The translations under genes were made by a program, and so were the position numbers. The notes under the pieces were generated by a model that was not told the origin of the DNA, ran no database searches, and worked only from the letters and a program-made list of their open reading frames with translations. From contig OZ024798.1 of the NCBI GenBank assembly GCA_964017045.1, positions 28,510,347-28,574,346 of the forward strand: 64,000 nt of DNA, written 5' to 3'. This DNA comes from Omphiscola glabra. Taxonomy: Eukaryota > Mollusca > Gastropoda > Lymnaeidae. Positions 24,801-36,818 of the stretch are shown piece after piece (the stretch's first letter is position 1; every line of letters starts with the position of its first letter).

Positions 24801-25990
24801 TATAAATTAAAAAAATAAATTTAAAAAAACCCCTAACCTTTAAATATACTTTTAATACGAAAATGCCGTTTAATGCAATCAGTGCAGCGAAACTACATAT
24901 CCAAATAGCATCCACTAATGCACTTATCACTCATTTAAATAAGAACAAAGCATTTGAAATGCAAAAAAATTGTTTTTGCGTAAGTAAGTGGATTACAATC
25001 CCGTGGATGATTTTATTAATTTCTTTAAAACTCTGTTTGGGGGAGGGGGAAGTTGTAATTCAATAGTTTAATTTGCACATGGCAGCACACTATACGTCTC
25101 AAAATGAATTTGACAAATAATTTGCCTTCTTAGGTACATATATATGGGGGTTAGGAAATAGGGTGTGTACAATTTTATATCTTTAAATCCAATGATATTA
25201 CTGTTGTGAAAAATAGATGCTATATTCTCATTTTACGAATTAAGAAAATCAATGACGTTAACACAATGTAAGTATATTTACAAAAGTATATCCATGAATA
25301 TCAAAACCCATTCATTTTACAAAGAATTACCATTTTGGACCGGGGCCCTTTAGTAGTTTTTCTTTCTAATATGAGCTATTTAAATATAATTTCCGTATGA
25401 GTTCCTATACTATTCATCTGAATGCGATACACTTTCAGTGAGTTGTTGTGTGCAGGCCGCATTAGGTTTCTAAAGAAGTGCAAATATTTTACAATAGTCC
25501 GCTTTGGGCCGGGGGCCTTAAATTCTTTTTTTTTCCTAATATGAGCTATGTAAATATAACGTCAAGCAGAGCTATTGCATAAGTGGGTGGAATTACATTA
25601 AATATAAACTGTGACATTTCATTGTTTATGTGACTTAATAAATAGGTTTCTGATTTAGTACAAATATTTCACAATATTACTTTTGGGGCCGGGGGCCCTA
25701 AATTTGTTTATATGTAATAGATGAGCCATATAAATATAATTTCAAACATAGCTATTGCATGGGGGGATCAATCGCTATAAGTTTTGGGACTAAATTTGGA
25801 AAATCCATGCTTCCCACACGGACAGCTGCGTGTGGTCTGCTGACACTTCTTAAAACCTTCTAATTAATTCGAATACGCACCAGACGGTTAAAAAAAGGTG
25901 GTTATTAGAAGAACTTACAAAAAAATTATTAAAACACGGACACTTTATTTCGATGAGTGGCATTGCAACGCATGCCGGGTACTCGCTAGT
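21835..25990 (+). mobile_element. Helentron/pearl-like element, tandem copy 2 (about 4.16 kb)
   Basis: A direct repeat of copy 1, joined to it head to tail at CTAG/TATATATA. Long stretches are identical base for base; for instance, the same 98-residue frame on the - strand appears at 19754-20050 and 23855-24151. Differences are local: one core monomer is missing (junction near 22940), about 46 bp is added near 25055-25101, and about 12 bp is added near 25594. It ends with CGCTAGT at 25984-25990. The near identity implies a recent tandem duplication or concerted evolution. Confidence 0.75.
21881..23400 (+). repeat. Core satellite of copy 2, one monomer shorter
   Basis: The landmark recurs near 21881, 22048, 22219, 22393, 22564, 22733, 22903, 23073 and 23245, with the same A/B alternation as copy 1 except at 22903. 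That monomer starts as type A (CATTCATGTGATTGCAAC) and continues as type B (CTTTAGTTAGATGTTTTTCC), so it is a recombinant that fuses the equivalents of 18632 and 18801. Confidence 0.82.
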
Positions 25991-26542
25991 AGTATATAAG
26001 TATATAGTATAGACATAATCGTTTGGGTCGGCTGTTGTGTAATTAATTAATGAAACATCCTGCACAAAGTACCTATATTATTTTAAGACAACTTCATGAT
26101 TCATCCTAATAACGCTCAGAAAAGTTTTAATATTTCACTGTGTTTAAATTATTTCAATTAGATCTAGATGTCTTTTCTCTCCCCCCCCCCCCCCCGGTAT
26201 TATTTGGTAAACAATGGGCCAGGGAACAAGCATAGCGGAAGCATGCTGTAGCCTCACGCCACCTAATAATATCATTCGATGTTCATGTACATGTATGTCA
26301 CCAGAGATGCTTGGGAGAAGCAGAAGTAGAAGCGAATCAACAAAAATGCTTAAAGGTACTTATACTTATTATTATTCTTGGTAATGATAGGCTGAATTGT
26401 TGTAAGTTGACACTTAAAGAAAATAGATATGCTCAAGGCAAGGTAAATAGTTTTAACAGTAATTCGGAGTAATAGTACTAAAATTAATAAAATTTTAAAT
26501 AATAGTAAGTAGTAATAGTAAGTAATAATATAGAATATAGAC

Positions 26543-26933
26543 AAGTGATTCCCAAAGTGGTCTATATCGACCCCCAGGGGTCTACGACAATTTGCAAGGG
26601 GTCCATGTCAGCAAGAAAAAAAAATTGGGGGTCCACGATAGTGGATCTCATGTAAGCAGGCCATGACTTCTATTTTGAAATTCCGTGAATGGACTTAATT
26701 ACTAATTCACATACACAGATAGTACCTATTTACTTGCATAATATTACAATATAAAGACATATATCTTCCTACATTCATAATAAAAGTACCTATGAAGTAA
26801 ACATTTTAAAAACATAAAACTGTTTAAGAATTATTATAAACTAGCAGGTAATATCAGGTAAGCAGGGGGTCTACACAAAAAACCAAAAAACATGGCAAGG
26901 GGTCTACGAGACAAAAAAGTTTGGGGACCTCTG
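26543..26933. mobile_element. 391-bp hAT-like element with 8-bp target duplication
   Basis: Imperfect inverted ends, AAGTGATTCCCAAAGT on the left and AGTTTGGGGACCTCTG on the right, are flanked by a perfect 8-bp repeat, ATATAGAC, at 26535-26542 and 26934-26941. GGGGTCTAC/GGGGTCCA words repeat inside near both ends. It has no coding capacity. Confidence 0.78.
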
Positions 26934-27200
26934 ATATAGACTATAGAATAGTCTGAATAGTGTAGGCTGTGTAGGTTAGTAATACTAAAAAAAATTAATT
27001 AATATACGGTAATATACGAATGTAGTAGCGTAGGCCTTAAAGTTAAATTACAGAGTAGAGGCATAGGTCAAGGATAATAATAATATAGTGTTAATTTTTA
27101 GTTAGAGTGAAGTGAGAGTTAGGCTGACTCTTCTAACTTCTAATTCTCTCCGCCCTTTTGCTCTTTACTTTAAATACTTTCATCTTTACTTTATATTATA

Positions 27201-27848
27201 CTAGCGGATATACCCGGCATTTTGCCGGGATAGCATTCGGAACGAAGGAACTTCTACAGTCTAAGTCTACAGTCTACAGCCTGATAATTATTCCGATCAT
27301 GGTGGGCTCCCAATCCTGTCGGTATCCCGCTTCCGCCAGTATAACGATTCCCAGTGGGATTTTGATCCCTTTGGATCCCAATTCCGGTATGATCCCAATC
27401 CCGTCGGTATTCCGATCCCGGTGGTGGTGGTATCTCGCTACCAGTGGGATAACAATACCAGTGGCTCGGATAATGATAGCTGTCGGATCCCGTTACCGGT
27501 GTGGAAAATGAGAAATGGATATTATGAGTTCAGTACCCTTCGGTATTGAATATGAATAATAAAGTGTATGTGTATTAAGTTTGATCAAGATCCATCTATT
27601 CATGCAGGAGTATTTGTCGGTCATTTTATTTATATACCGGTAGCTCATATAAGAAAAAAAAAAGAATTCGGGGCCCCCGGCCCCACACGAAATGTTACTA
27701 AAAGTTCTCAACCCCTTAAGTGCTCCTTCTGGATAATGATGGATATATGTGCCAAGTTTGGTCAAGATCCATCAATCCATTTAAAAGCCTTTGTGGAACA
27801 GACCCACAAACAAACAAATTTTCACTTTTATATATATATATATATATG
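27201..27848 (-). mobile_element. Diverged relative of the Helentron/pearl-like element, opposite orientation
   Basis: The left end is CTAGCGGATATACCCGGCA, followed by TTTTGCCGGG, giving a perfect hairpin (CCCGGCA / TGCCGGG) close to the CTAG terminus. The right end is a (TA)n tract. This is the mirror of the organisation at 17566-25990. Between them lies GGGGCCCCCGGCCCC with a CTTATATGAGC-type word, and two copies of a TTTGGTCAAGATCCAT motif (27580 and 27755). A GC-richer stretch at 27290-27500 is a degenerate array of GGGAT/ATCCC words. No protein is encoded. Confidence 0.65.
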
Positions 27849-28529
27849 ATTAATGATTTATTATAACTTTAATTAACTTCTATGATGAAATTGGACATTG
27901 GTTGAATCATTGATTTTGACACATTATTAATATGATTATTATTATTAATAATTAAAATAATGATTATCTAAAAAAGACAGCAATTATAGGGCCTATCTAA
28001 TTTCTTTATTATATAATTAATATAAATATAAGAGGGCTAGGTCCTATAAATTTATTTTTATAATTAGTTAGGACCTTTTTATTTTTAGTCTAAACGGTAG
28101 ACGTAGTGAACATAGTACTAGTAGTAGTTGCGAGTCTGAATAACATTACATCTAGGGCAGGAGCTGGGGCTAATGACAGTTGACAGATCACTAAATTATC
28201 TAAAATTTGGACTCTTACTCTTAATTACTACCTTAGTAATACTAGGCCTTGGCTAAGGCTTTATTAGTTCTAGTTATTCTTATAGTGATATATTATATAT
28301 TTTAAGGTATACAAATTACTATGTAGTCTGTAGTGTTGGCCTATTCATACTCTAGGCGGTGAATGCTGGTGATCGTCATACTCTTAAATAGTAATTAAAA
28401 ATTAGGCGTTTCAAACTACAAATAAAAATAACATTATAGCCCAAGTATCTTGTTCTGGTATAGTTTACACCACCAAGTCCAAGTGTCTAGACTTTAATTT
28501 AACAGGAATTTAAAAAAAAAAGGAATTTC

Positions 28530-28689
28530 AGGGCCATCCATAAATGACTTCAAGGATCTGGGGGGGGGGGGGTGTAAAGATTTTGTGAAGATTTATTATT
28601 ATTATCTAAATTGTGTGACAAATTTGTGATAATTTGGGGGGGGGGGGTCAATATCTGCATACATGTGACATCTTTTATGGACTGCCCTT
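28530..28689. mobile_element. G-tract MITE, about 160 bp
   Basis: The ends AGGGCCATCCATAAATGA and TCTTTTATGGACTGCCCT are imperfect inverted repeats. Inside are two long G runs (about 14 and 11 bases) next to GTGACAAATTTGTGA words. It resembles the element at 8929-9401 in design, with G-tracts beside TTTGTGACA, but has a different end sequence. The target duplication is unclear. Confidence 0.5.
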
Positions 28690-29408
28690 GTAAGCAATTA
28701 GTAGGCCTGCCTAATGAGGGTTAAATAAATTTAATAATCTAGGCCCTGGGCTTAATACTTCATTATATTGCTGTTTTTATTATGAGGTAAAGTATTTTTA
28801 AATTATATTTTTAGAGACAGGAAAACTTTTGGAACCATTTAATTTGTATAGATATTTATATCTGCAAAGAAAATATCTTTATACTTATAAATTAGTTGCT
28901 TCTACATGATTATTTGCAAGTGGTCTAATAGTATATAATTTTCTTAATTATGACAATTTTTCCTCCGTGTCTTACATTCCATAAACTATTTTCAATTAAA
29001 ATGCTCTTTGAGTTCTTTCAGTTTCTGTATAAGTTAAGAATTCACTTTCTTTTCTACTCCAGCGGGGGGGGGGGGGGGGCTTATTGTGGAAAAAATATAA
29101 TTTGGGATAATACCCCCAGCCCATTTCTCTATTTTAGTACTGTAATCCAACTGGGCTTCAAGTTAAGTTTATTTCTTGTTTTTCAAAATAGTTTGCAAAA
29201 ATTAAGTTACAAATTAAAAGTTGTCATTACTATTTTCACACCAAAGGATCAGGTTACAGTTAAATGGAAATAGAAGAGTAATGAAAATCTGAAATATCAA
29301 ATGCATACAACAAATATGTTTTTACTAGTTTTATTAGTGTGCATTTTGTATCGAGAATACAATTATATGGCAACTAATAATTAGAAACTGACTAATTATC
29401 TTCTATAG

Positions 29409-29606
29409 CAGTGGTTCTCAACATTCCTAACGCCGCGACCCTTTAATACACTCCCTCATGTTGTGGCGACCCCCAACCCTCAATATTACTTTCGTTGCTA
29501 CTTCATAACTGTAGAGTATATGTGTTTTCCGATGGTCTTAGGCAACCCCTGTGAAAGGGTCATTTGACCCCCAAAGGGGTTGCGACCCACAGGTTAAGAA
29601 CCGCTG
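29409..29606 (-). mobile_element. SPIN-like hAT MITE, copy 1 (198 bp)
   Basis: The ends CAGTGGTTCTCAACATTCCT and TGCGACCCACAGGTTAAGAA (then CCGCTG) frame a body with CCGCGACCCTTT, TTGCTACTTCATAACTGTAG and ATGGTCTTAGGC. The flanking 8-mers are TTCTATAG and GTCTATAG (7 of 8). The sequence matches the known SPIN (Space Invader) hAT family, remembered from many animals including a pond snail. Confidence 0.85.
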
Positions 29607-29885
29607 GTCTATAGGGTCTTAAAACTCACAAAAACTGTAAAATTGCTACCACTGCTATTCAAATACCTATAATTATAAAAATTTGTATAATTTCATTGAT
29701 CTTTTTCTTTCCCTGATTGGCATCTCATTACCATGCTTTTATTTGTAATCTGAAATGTTTTATGTTACTCTGTCTCTTAGCTCAAAAGTTTTGAAAACAT
29801 TAAGCAAGGGATAAAATTAACAATGCAGTGTGATGATGTCCAAGTCATATTTAAGTCTTTCCTCACTACAATACGTTACCGACAC

Positions 29886-30090
29886 TATTTGTTACATTGA
29901 TGATGTCCCCAATGGGCCACTGCACTGATGTGATATAATCTATATCTCAAGCACAGTGCTTCCAATGTAATTGTTGGCCTTTATTTGTTACATTGATGAT
30001 GTCCCCAATGGGCCACTGCACTGATATGATATAATCTATATCTCAAGCACAGTACTTCCAATGTAATTGTTGGCCTTTATTTGTTACATT
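29886..30090. repeat. 96-bp tandem duplication
   Basis: TATTTGTTACATTGATGATG starts at 29886 and again at 29982, with a third partial start at 30078 (TATTTGTTACATTT). The two full units are nearly identical and include CCCCAATGGGCCACTGCACT. Function is unknown and there is no open frame of note. Confidence 0.85.
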
Positions 30091-30379
30091 TCACTTTTGA
30101 ATACAAGTTTCAAGTATTCTGTTGAGATTTTCAGAGCTCAATAGAAATTATATCTGATGAAAATCTTCTTTAGGTTTAGTGCACATGAACATTATATAAT
30201 CTGACTATAGTAACCACCTGGATTACTTCAGGAGGATTACTTCAGGAGGATTACTTCAGGATTATTTTTTTCAATCATCATTCATCGTGTCTCGTAGTAT
30301 GAAACAAATACACTGTAGATCCCGGAATCAATCTCATTTCAACCCTTTGTTTAATCATCTTGTTGCGCCAGTTGTTTAG

Positions 30380-30640
30380 GAATTAGGTGTAGCTAATAGG
30401 GTTTAGGAGTAGCTAATAGGAATTAGGAGTAGCTAATAGGAATTAGGAGTAGCTAATAGGAATTAGGAGTAGCTAATAGGAATTAGGAGTAGCTAAAAAG
30501 GAATTAGGAGTAGCTAATAGGAATTAGGAGTAGCTAATAGGAGTTAGGAGTAGCTAATAGGAGTTAGGAGTAGCTAATAGGAATTAGGAGTAGCTAATAG
30601 GAATTAGGAGTAGCTAATAGGAATTAGGAGTAGCTAATAA
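30380..30640. repeat. 20-bp minisatellite, about 13 copies
   Basis: The unit is AATTAGGAGTAGCTAATAGG, repeated almost without change; the first units vary (GGTGTAGC, GTTTAGG), and one unit carries two extra A. The unit contains TAG and TAA stops in several frames, so it is not coding. Confidence 0.9.
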
Positions 30641-31341
30641 TTTTTTTGTCGAAAGGTTGATCCATTACATTTCTAGTTTGTCACATGTATCCCACAAATC
30701 TCACCAACCTTCTCCTTCTGTCCTCTTGCCCATAAAAGATTTCAACCATGAAAGGTTTCAAAGGGGTGGTGAGTTACAATATATGAAGGTGTTCTAATAA
30801 TTCCTTAGAATAATACATGAAACATCTGAAAGGCAATATCAGCAAACAATTCGGTGATGAATATATTATAACAATATTCATATTTAAACAAGTCTAAGTC
30901 CTATATATTAAAACAAATATTTAGACTTGGCAAAAATCACTGTTGTCAGCAGTAACATGTGCATGCCTAACAGGTGGACAGTGCATTTGTTCCGTTGTAA
31001 AATGAAATAAATCAACACCCAGTTTAGTTTCAACATTTTAAGTACAAAAATTTGCATTTCGTATATTTGGCCCATTTAAGGTGTTCTTTGTTGAACCCGT
31101 AATCCCTTCCTCTCCCCCTCCCGGGTCTCCCAGGTACGGAGGAGTTGGCTATTAATTTACACCACGGTAATCCACGTGTCTTCCCCATCACTTCACGCAC
31201 TATCCACTGATTGTATAAAGGCACTTTTGTACGCTTGTATCTTGTATAACTGTTTTTGGGGGCACAGCGTGTGTCAATTCTCGTACTGTAAAAATATTTG
31301 GAGCACCACAACTGACCGTCATCTTTATGTTACCGGTACCG

Positions 31342-31458
31342 TACCAAATATTTGTGAGTACATTAATTCTTAAAACTTTCAGTTAAAATCTCACAGTAAA
31401 TTATGAGTACATGTAAGTCTTAAAACTTTCAGTTAAAATCTCACAGTAAATTAAAATA
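31342..31458. repeat. Short tandem duplication
   Basis: CTTAAAACTTTCAGTTAAAA followed by TCTCACAGTAAATTA occurs twice, about 58 bp apart, each preceded by a GAGTACAT word. It lies in intergenic DNA. Confidence 0.8.
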
Positions 31459-33912
31459 CTTTGTAGAAATAGTAGACATAATATTTTATTCGGTGCATAG
31501 ATGTGGTGCACACACCCGGTGGTGGTGGGGGTGGGGGTGGGTGGGGGTGGGTGGGGGGGATCTAGCGTCATATCCAGTAACCTGCAAAATGATATGCTCC
31601 ATTGTATCGTGTATGAAAAACATGATGTCAATTGAGTCAAGTGTCCAGTTATACTCCTTGCTTTATCGATTAAACTGACTGGTCGAAGGTGAACGTGTCA
31701 GCTGACAGCCTAAAGAAGACAAAACTCAAAGACATGTCATTAACGCTGACGTTGTACATAGTAATGCCTTAACCGTCCAAAATTTCAAAGGAAGCTATCA
31801 TCTTAAACCACGTGATTACGAATATGGGTCAGCAAACCCTCGGGCTATCGTAATTTGAATATTGCGGTTGGGGGTGTGTAGTTGAGACACTAGGGTTGCA
31901 TAGTCAGTAAAAAGACTCATTATTGTGACGTCAAACACCTCAGCACCACGCTATCTAGGTTTAAAATGTCCTCCAGCCGGAAATAACATTCAACCAACGA
32001 GCCGCTGTCTCATGACAACATTGTCTCACAATTGCGGGATTTTAAGCTAATTTAATTATTTGTAGCATTTATATGCCTGCCCACACACCCACACCTACCA
32101 CCACGCTACGATTTTCATGCACGATTGATTTTATGCCAAATTTCTCTTGGCGGTGACAGACATCGGGTGATGTTACAATTGATCAGCGGTCCTCATTTTC
32201 ACTCGGTAAAGCAATGGCGTATTTATTTTTTACACATATCCGTTTCGTGCTTGTCATGTTTTCACTGATATAGTGACCTGTCAAATTTTCAACGACCCCC
32301 CCCCAACCTCAAGTAATTATGTCAACATTTTCTAAAATTGTAGTAATAACATTTTATTACATCTTTAGCTTGTTAATCAAGTTAAAAAAATGTTTTTACA
32401 CTTAAATTGTATAATGCAGAATCAATTAAACAGGTTGTTAAAGATTAAATATCATTGTTGCCAGTAAAGCTGGCAATTATGGTATAGTTTCTAGCTGCTA
32501 TCATCTTCCCATGGAGTAGCCAGGTGTTGCTCTATCGTAACAATGGGCACCAGGGACATCATTTTAATATGTGCAGGTTTTATTTAAATTCCTATGTACT
32601 GTGGAGCATCTAGTAATAAAAAACTTAACAAGTCGACCAAGTTTTGGTTTTGCCCCCACCCCTGCCATGAAAAAAACCCGACATGACGCCCCTGATGGGC
32701 ATAGTCAATAGCTGATTTATCATTTTCATATTGCTGAACTGATATACCAGACAAGTCACCATCATCATCCTCAAACCATTCAGCACTTAAAATAGTAACA
32801 TTGTTAGTGTGAGCAATAATTTCCATAAGCTCTCTCTATTTACTTGCATCTACTCACATTGGTCAAATCCTTTTTTGTTGAGGAGCAATTTCTCATGCTA
32901 AGAAGGGCGTTGTCGGTGCTGTTGAACATGCTTTTTCAACATGACTTGTGATGCAAAATAGATGTTACAGATTTTGCAAATCCATTCAAGCAGCGATGTT
33001 GTTATTGTTACTCACTTTACTTTCCCTAATTCTCAAAATATCGTATTCCTACTCTATCAATATCATTTATCTTGACTACACATGACACTTGAACCTTGTC
33101 CTTGTTCCATACCTGCAGCATGATCGCAAACATACCGCCCTAGTCATTTGAGACAAACAGAATCTACAGGTGAAGAGAGGTCAACTTTTCAACTAACAGA
33201 GTGTGCCAACATTCTAACCAGCCATCTGCAATGCACAGACAGACACATATTAAATAAATCTTATATTGTTAAAAGCCTAAAAATTTTATAAGTACATGCA
33301 TTTACACTCATTAAATTTGTTGAAATAATGTAATAACCAGTCAATTTTTAAGATTAACATTTTAATAGAGAAAACATGATTATTGACGTCAACTAATACC
33401 CCCCCCCCCTTTTTTTGTTGTTGACATAATTAATGGACGCACCCAGATATATTATATTGATCTCGAGTGCTACAACTCCTGGAACAGACGCGACTGAGCT
33501 CTTTCGACGTCACAATAATGGGTCTATGTATTTTAGAATAAAGAGCAACATATGCACCCGGTACATGTATTTATGAGAACCACCGAAACATGGACCCACC
33601 TCTCGTTATTTCAAAAGCCATCCTTGCTCAGGACCGAACGGAGTTTTACCGTATATGTATGTTAATTTGTGTATGTAATAGCCATATTTATGTGAGGTGA
33701 TGGTATGTTTCACTGTTTTATTCATGGCCTATCGGGTTTTAGTACTATTAGTGAGCCTGTGAAAGCTCGATGAGGTAAGTGTTGGAATATGACTTATTTA
33801 AAAGTGACCGCGAGTCTCCAATTAGTGTGTCTGGTTTGTGCCGTGATGGCATTCTCTAGAAAGGAAATCTGAAATGGTGAAACAAAAGAACGTCGTTAAC
33901 TAGATGATGTTG
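31459..33912. other. Intergenic DNA with no supported gene
   Basis: Contains a GT/GGGTGG-rich stretch at 31513-31560, the words GACGTCA/TGACGTC at about 31926 and 33386, and C runs at 32297 and 33400. An 80-residue - strand frame at 32584-32826 (with EDDDGDLSGISVQQYENDKS) looks protein-like but has no recognised family, start context or splice partners. No exon can be supported. Confidence 0.4.
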
Positions 33913-34212
33913 AACAAGCAACCCATCGGTGCGCTGCCAATCAAGCAACCCATGGGTGCGCTGCCAATCAAGCAACCCATCGGTGCACTGCCAATCAAGC
34001 AACCCGTCGGTGCGCTGCCAATCGAGCAACCCATCGATGCGCTGCCAATCAAGCAACCCATCGGTGCGCTGCCAATCGAGCAACCCATCGGTGCACTGCC
34101 AATCAAGCAACCCATCGGTGCACTGTCAATCAAGCAACCCATCGGTGCACTGCCAATCAAGCAACCCATCGGTGCGCTGCCAATGAAGCAACCCATCGGT
34201 GCGCTGCCAATG
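33913..34212. repeat. 27-bp minisatellite, about 11 copies
   Basis: The unit is CAAGCAACCCATCGGTGCGC plus TGCCAAT, so 27 bp or nine codons. Variants change single bases (CATCGATG, CCGTCGGTG, GTCAAT, CGAGCAAC). Because the length is a multiple of three and the unit lacks stops in several frames, open frames of 84-103 codons appear on both strands (such as KQPIGALPI and QRTDGLLDW). I regard these as artefacts. Confidence 0.92.
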
Positions 34213-34426
34213 TAGCAACGACCGGTTCGGTACCTGTCTGTTATATGATAAACGCCATTTATATATATATACTGGGGGTAAATACATGTATTTAAAAATC
34301 TTTATGTGACATCTTTAACAACAGGTGCGATGGAATACCGGTAGTAAAATTGAACAAACGTTGCATCCGAACCGTCTCTAGTATACAGCCGATGCAACCC
34401 TGTTAGCGGTTAGTAATGATGAGATG

Positions 34427-34655
34427 CAGCCATGTATGGTATGCATGCAATCCTGTCTATAGACTGTATGGTATGCATGCAGCCCTCTATGGTGTGCATG
34501 CAGCCCTGCATGGTGTGCATGCAGCCCTGTATGGTATGCATGCAGCCTTGCATGGTGTGAATGCAGCCCTGTATGGTATGCATGCAATCCTGTCTATATA
34601 TGTATGATATGCATGCAGCCCTGTATGGTGTGCATGCAGCCCCGTATGGAGTGCG
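34427..34655. repeat. About 21-bp minisatellite, around 10 copies
   Basis: The unit is near TGTATGGTATGCATGCAGCCC, with GGTGTG and CTGCATGG variants and occasional longer units (CAATCCTGTCTATAGAC). ATGCATGCAT is a palindromic core. It lies 215 bp after the 27-bp array. Confidence 0.85.
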
Positions 34656-35561
34656 TGAACTTATCTATGAGTTCACTAACCATTCAATGTTAACTTCATT
34701 TACAGTTTGGACATTTCAGTGATATTTGATTTTTCTAGTAAAACTTTCAAATAGTTAACTAGGTGCTCACAAACTATTTTTGTCGTTAGTTAGAACTGAC
34801 AAACTCGAGACTTAACACGGTGTACCTTGATAAAATGCCGCTCGGGGGGGGGGGCGCTACCAAAATTCGTACCCGTAGAAGAACATTATATAATGTTTTA
34901 TACAAACTATAATAATTTTACTAGAGTTAGGTCTCCCCCATCGCACCGCCCAAGGCACGCCTCTGAACTTTGAAAATAAAAAATGGCTAAATTTAGTTTG
35001 CATTTCTGTTTGCAAAATCCAACAAATGGTGTATTACAATAAATTGCAGCCGTTGCATTCAAGCTAAGGTCCCCGAGGGCATATTAAAAATCAAAGCAAT
35101 TGTTGAGAAGCACCATGAGATGTTGTTACTGCATATTTAAGGCTGTATCCTAGCTATGGTTTTTCTTTAGGTCTTGTTACAGCATTTTTTATGCTGTATC
35201 CTATCTAGGGTTTCTCTTCAGTAAATCCCGAGTACACGCTTAGAATGCAATTTTCTTGGTATTTAAAAAAAACGTTTCAGCATATGAAAAATTGACACAA
35301 ATTCACTATTAAGTATAAGCCAAGACCTGCCAAATCTAGTTAACTGCGCTGAATTAATGAGCTCAGTAGCTCTAGTACACAGGTTCTCAAGCGTTTTAAA
35401 GTCACGGCCTTAGGCAAAACCTCGAGAAATGAGAACCCCTATTCCTATCTCTTGGCGATGGTGGATATAAGGGATAGAAACGGTGCACCTACCCCCCCCC
35501 CCACACACACACACCACAATGTCGAAAAAGAAATTACATCATCATAGATGTTATTCTAAAT

Positions 35562-35748
35562 CAGTGGTTTTCAACCTTCCTAGTGCCGCGACCCTTAAAA
35601 TAGTTCCTCATGTTGTGGTGACATCCAACCATTAAAATTATTTTCGTTGCTACCTTATAAATATGCGTTTTCCTATGGTCTTAGGCGACCCCTGTGTAAG
35701 GTTCGTTCGACCCCCAAAGGGGTTGCGACCCACAAGTTGAGAACGCTG
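35562..35748 (-). mobile_element. SPIN-like hAT MITE, copy 2 (187 bp)
   Basis: The ends CAGTGGTTTTCAACCTTCCT and CACAAGTTGAGAACGCTG are flanked by the perfect 8-bp duplication TTCTAAAT at 35554-35561 and 35749-35756. The body keeps GCCGCGACCCTT, TTTCGTTGCTACC and GGTTGCGACC, in the same orientation as the copy at 29409. Confidence 0.88.
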
Positions 35749-35756
35749 TTCTAAAT

Positions 35757-36818
35757 GAACTACTTTATTATTGTTTAGACCCAGTGGTGCAGGAAAGGGG
35801 GGGGGGGTTGGTTCGGTCCGCCCATGTGCTGCACTTTTTTCTTTTATTAGGGGTGGCATTTTCAGCCAACCACAGATTATTTTCGCGGAGGGGGCGTCGG
35901 AAAAAAGTTTGGGGTGCTCCAGATGGCTCTAACCATAGCTACGAAAATGTTGGACCCCAGCATCCCTGTCCTAATTTTTGTTTTCTTTGTTACCCTTGTC
36001 ATTTCTTATGTCTACTTCCCCTTTTGTATACGTCATTGTGTATGTAAGATGTTTAAGGTCTGGCCTGAGATTAGAATTTAGGATGTTTGGTGTCTGGCAA
36101 TTTTGGTGTCTAAACTGCATTGTACATTTGGCATGTTGGTGTGTGGCTCGCAATGTGCATTTATCGTATTTGATGCTCTGTGCATGTAGCATATTTGGTG
36201 TCTGGTATGCATTGTGCTTGTCAAGTATTTGTTATTTTTATAAAGCGTGTTCAACTATATTAATGCTTGATATCTTGAGCTCTGAGTTGTGTGAAGCATT
36301 TGGGTTTTATCCTGAAATAAATGCGAAATACTTTGGAAGACTCCAGCGGATGGTCAATGGTAGAACAAAGAGGAAACCCTTGATCTAGAGTGAGAGGGAA
36401 TTGTGACGGTCTTGTGTAACTCAATGCTGCCACCATTGCCAGGTTGGACTTGTTCTCGTATGTATTGACACTCAATCACTAGCTTGTGAGGCTGATACTA
36501 ATAGGTTGGTCGGTCATTCAAGCGTTGAACTGTAGTACCGGTATTAAAAATCGTCAGGATTATGTAAAGGAATGTCCATACATTTATACCAAATTGTTAC
36601 ATGTAGATGAAGTCATTTCTTTACATTTTCTAACCTCAGATACCTCACCAACTGGAATGTGACACGGGATTCTTGGAAGCCAATTCACCAGAGTTTTTTT
36701 GCCTAATCATTAGATATTGATTTGTCTAAACTTACAGACTGAAAACATTAAAGTTTATTAGGAGTGATTTTTTTTTTCCTTTGAGGAAAGTGCATCAAGA
36801 TACTTGAGATTTTGTGAT
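35757..36818. other. Candidate distal upstream region of acetyl-CoA carboxylase
   Basis: DNA directly upstream of the coding-looking exon at 36819. It should contain a promoter if that exon is a first exon, but no TATA box or other element is decisive. A frame of 136 codons at 35978-36388 has no domain and is probably chance. Local GC rises sharply only inside the exon itself. Confidence 0.35.

Noticed and set aside
33913..34212. CRISPR-like array
   Set aside because: Direct repeats are contiguous with no unique spacers, the DNA is eukaryotic, and no cas genes are present. It is a minisatellite.
35978..36388. 136-residue frame on + strand
   Set aside because: Cys/Phe/Leu-rich with no domain, overlapped by a frame on the other strand, no splice context, and GC content like the background.
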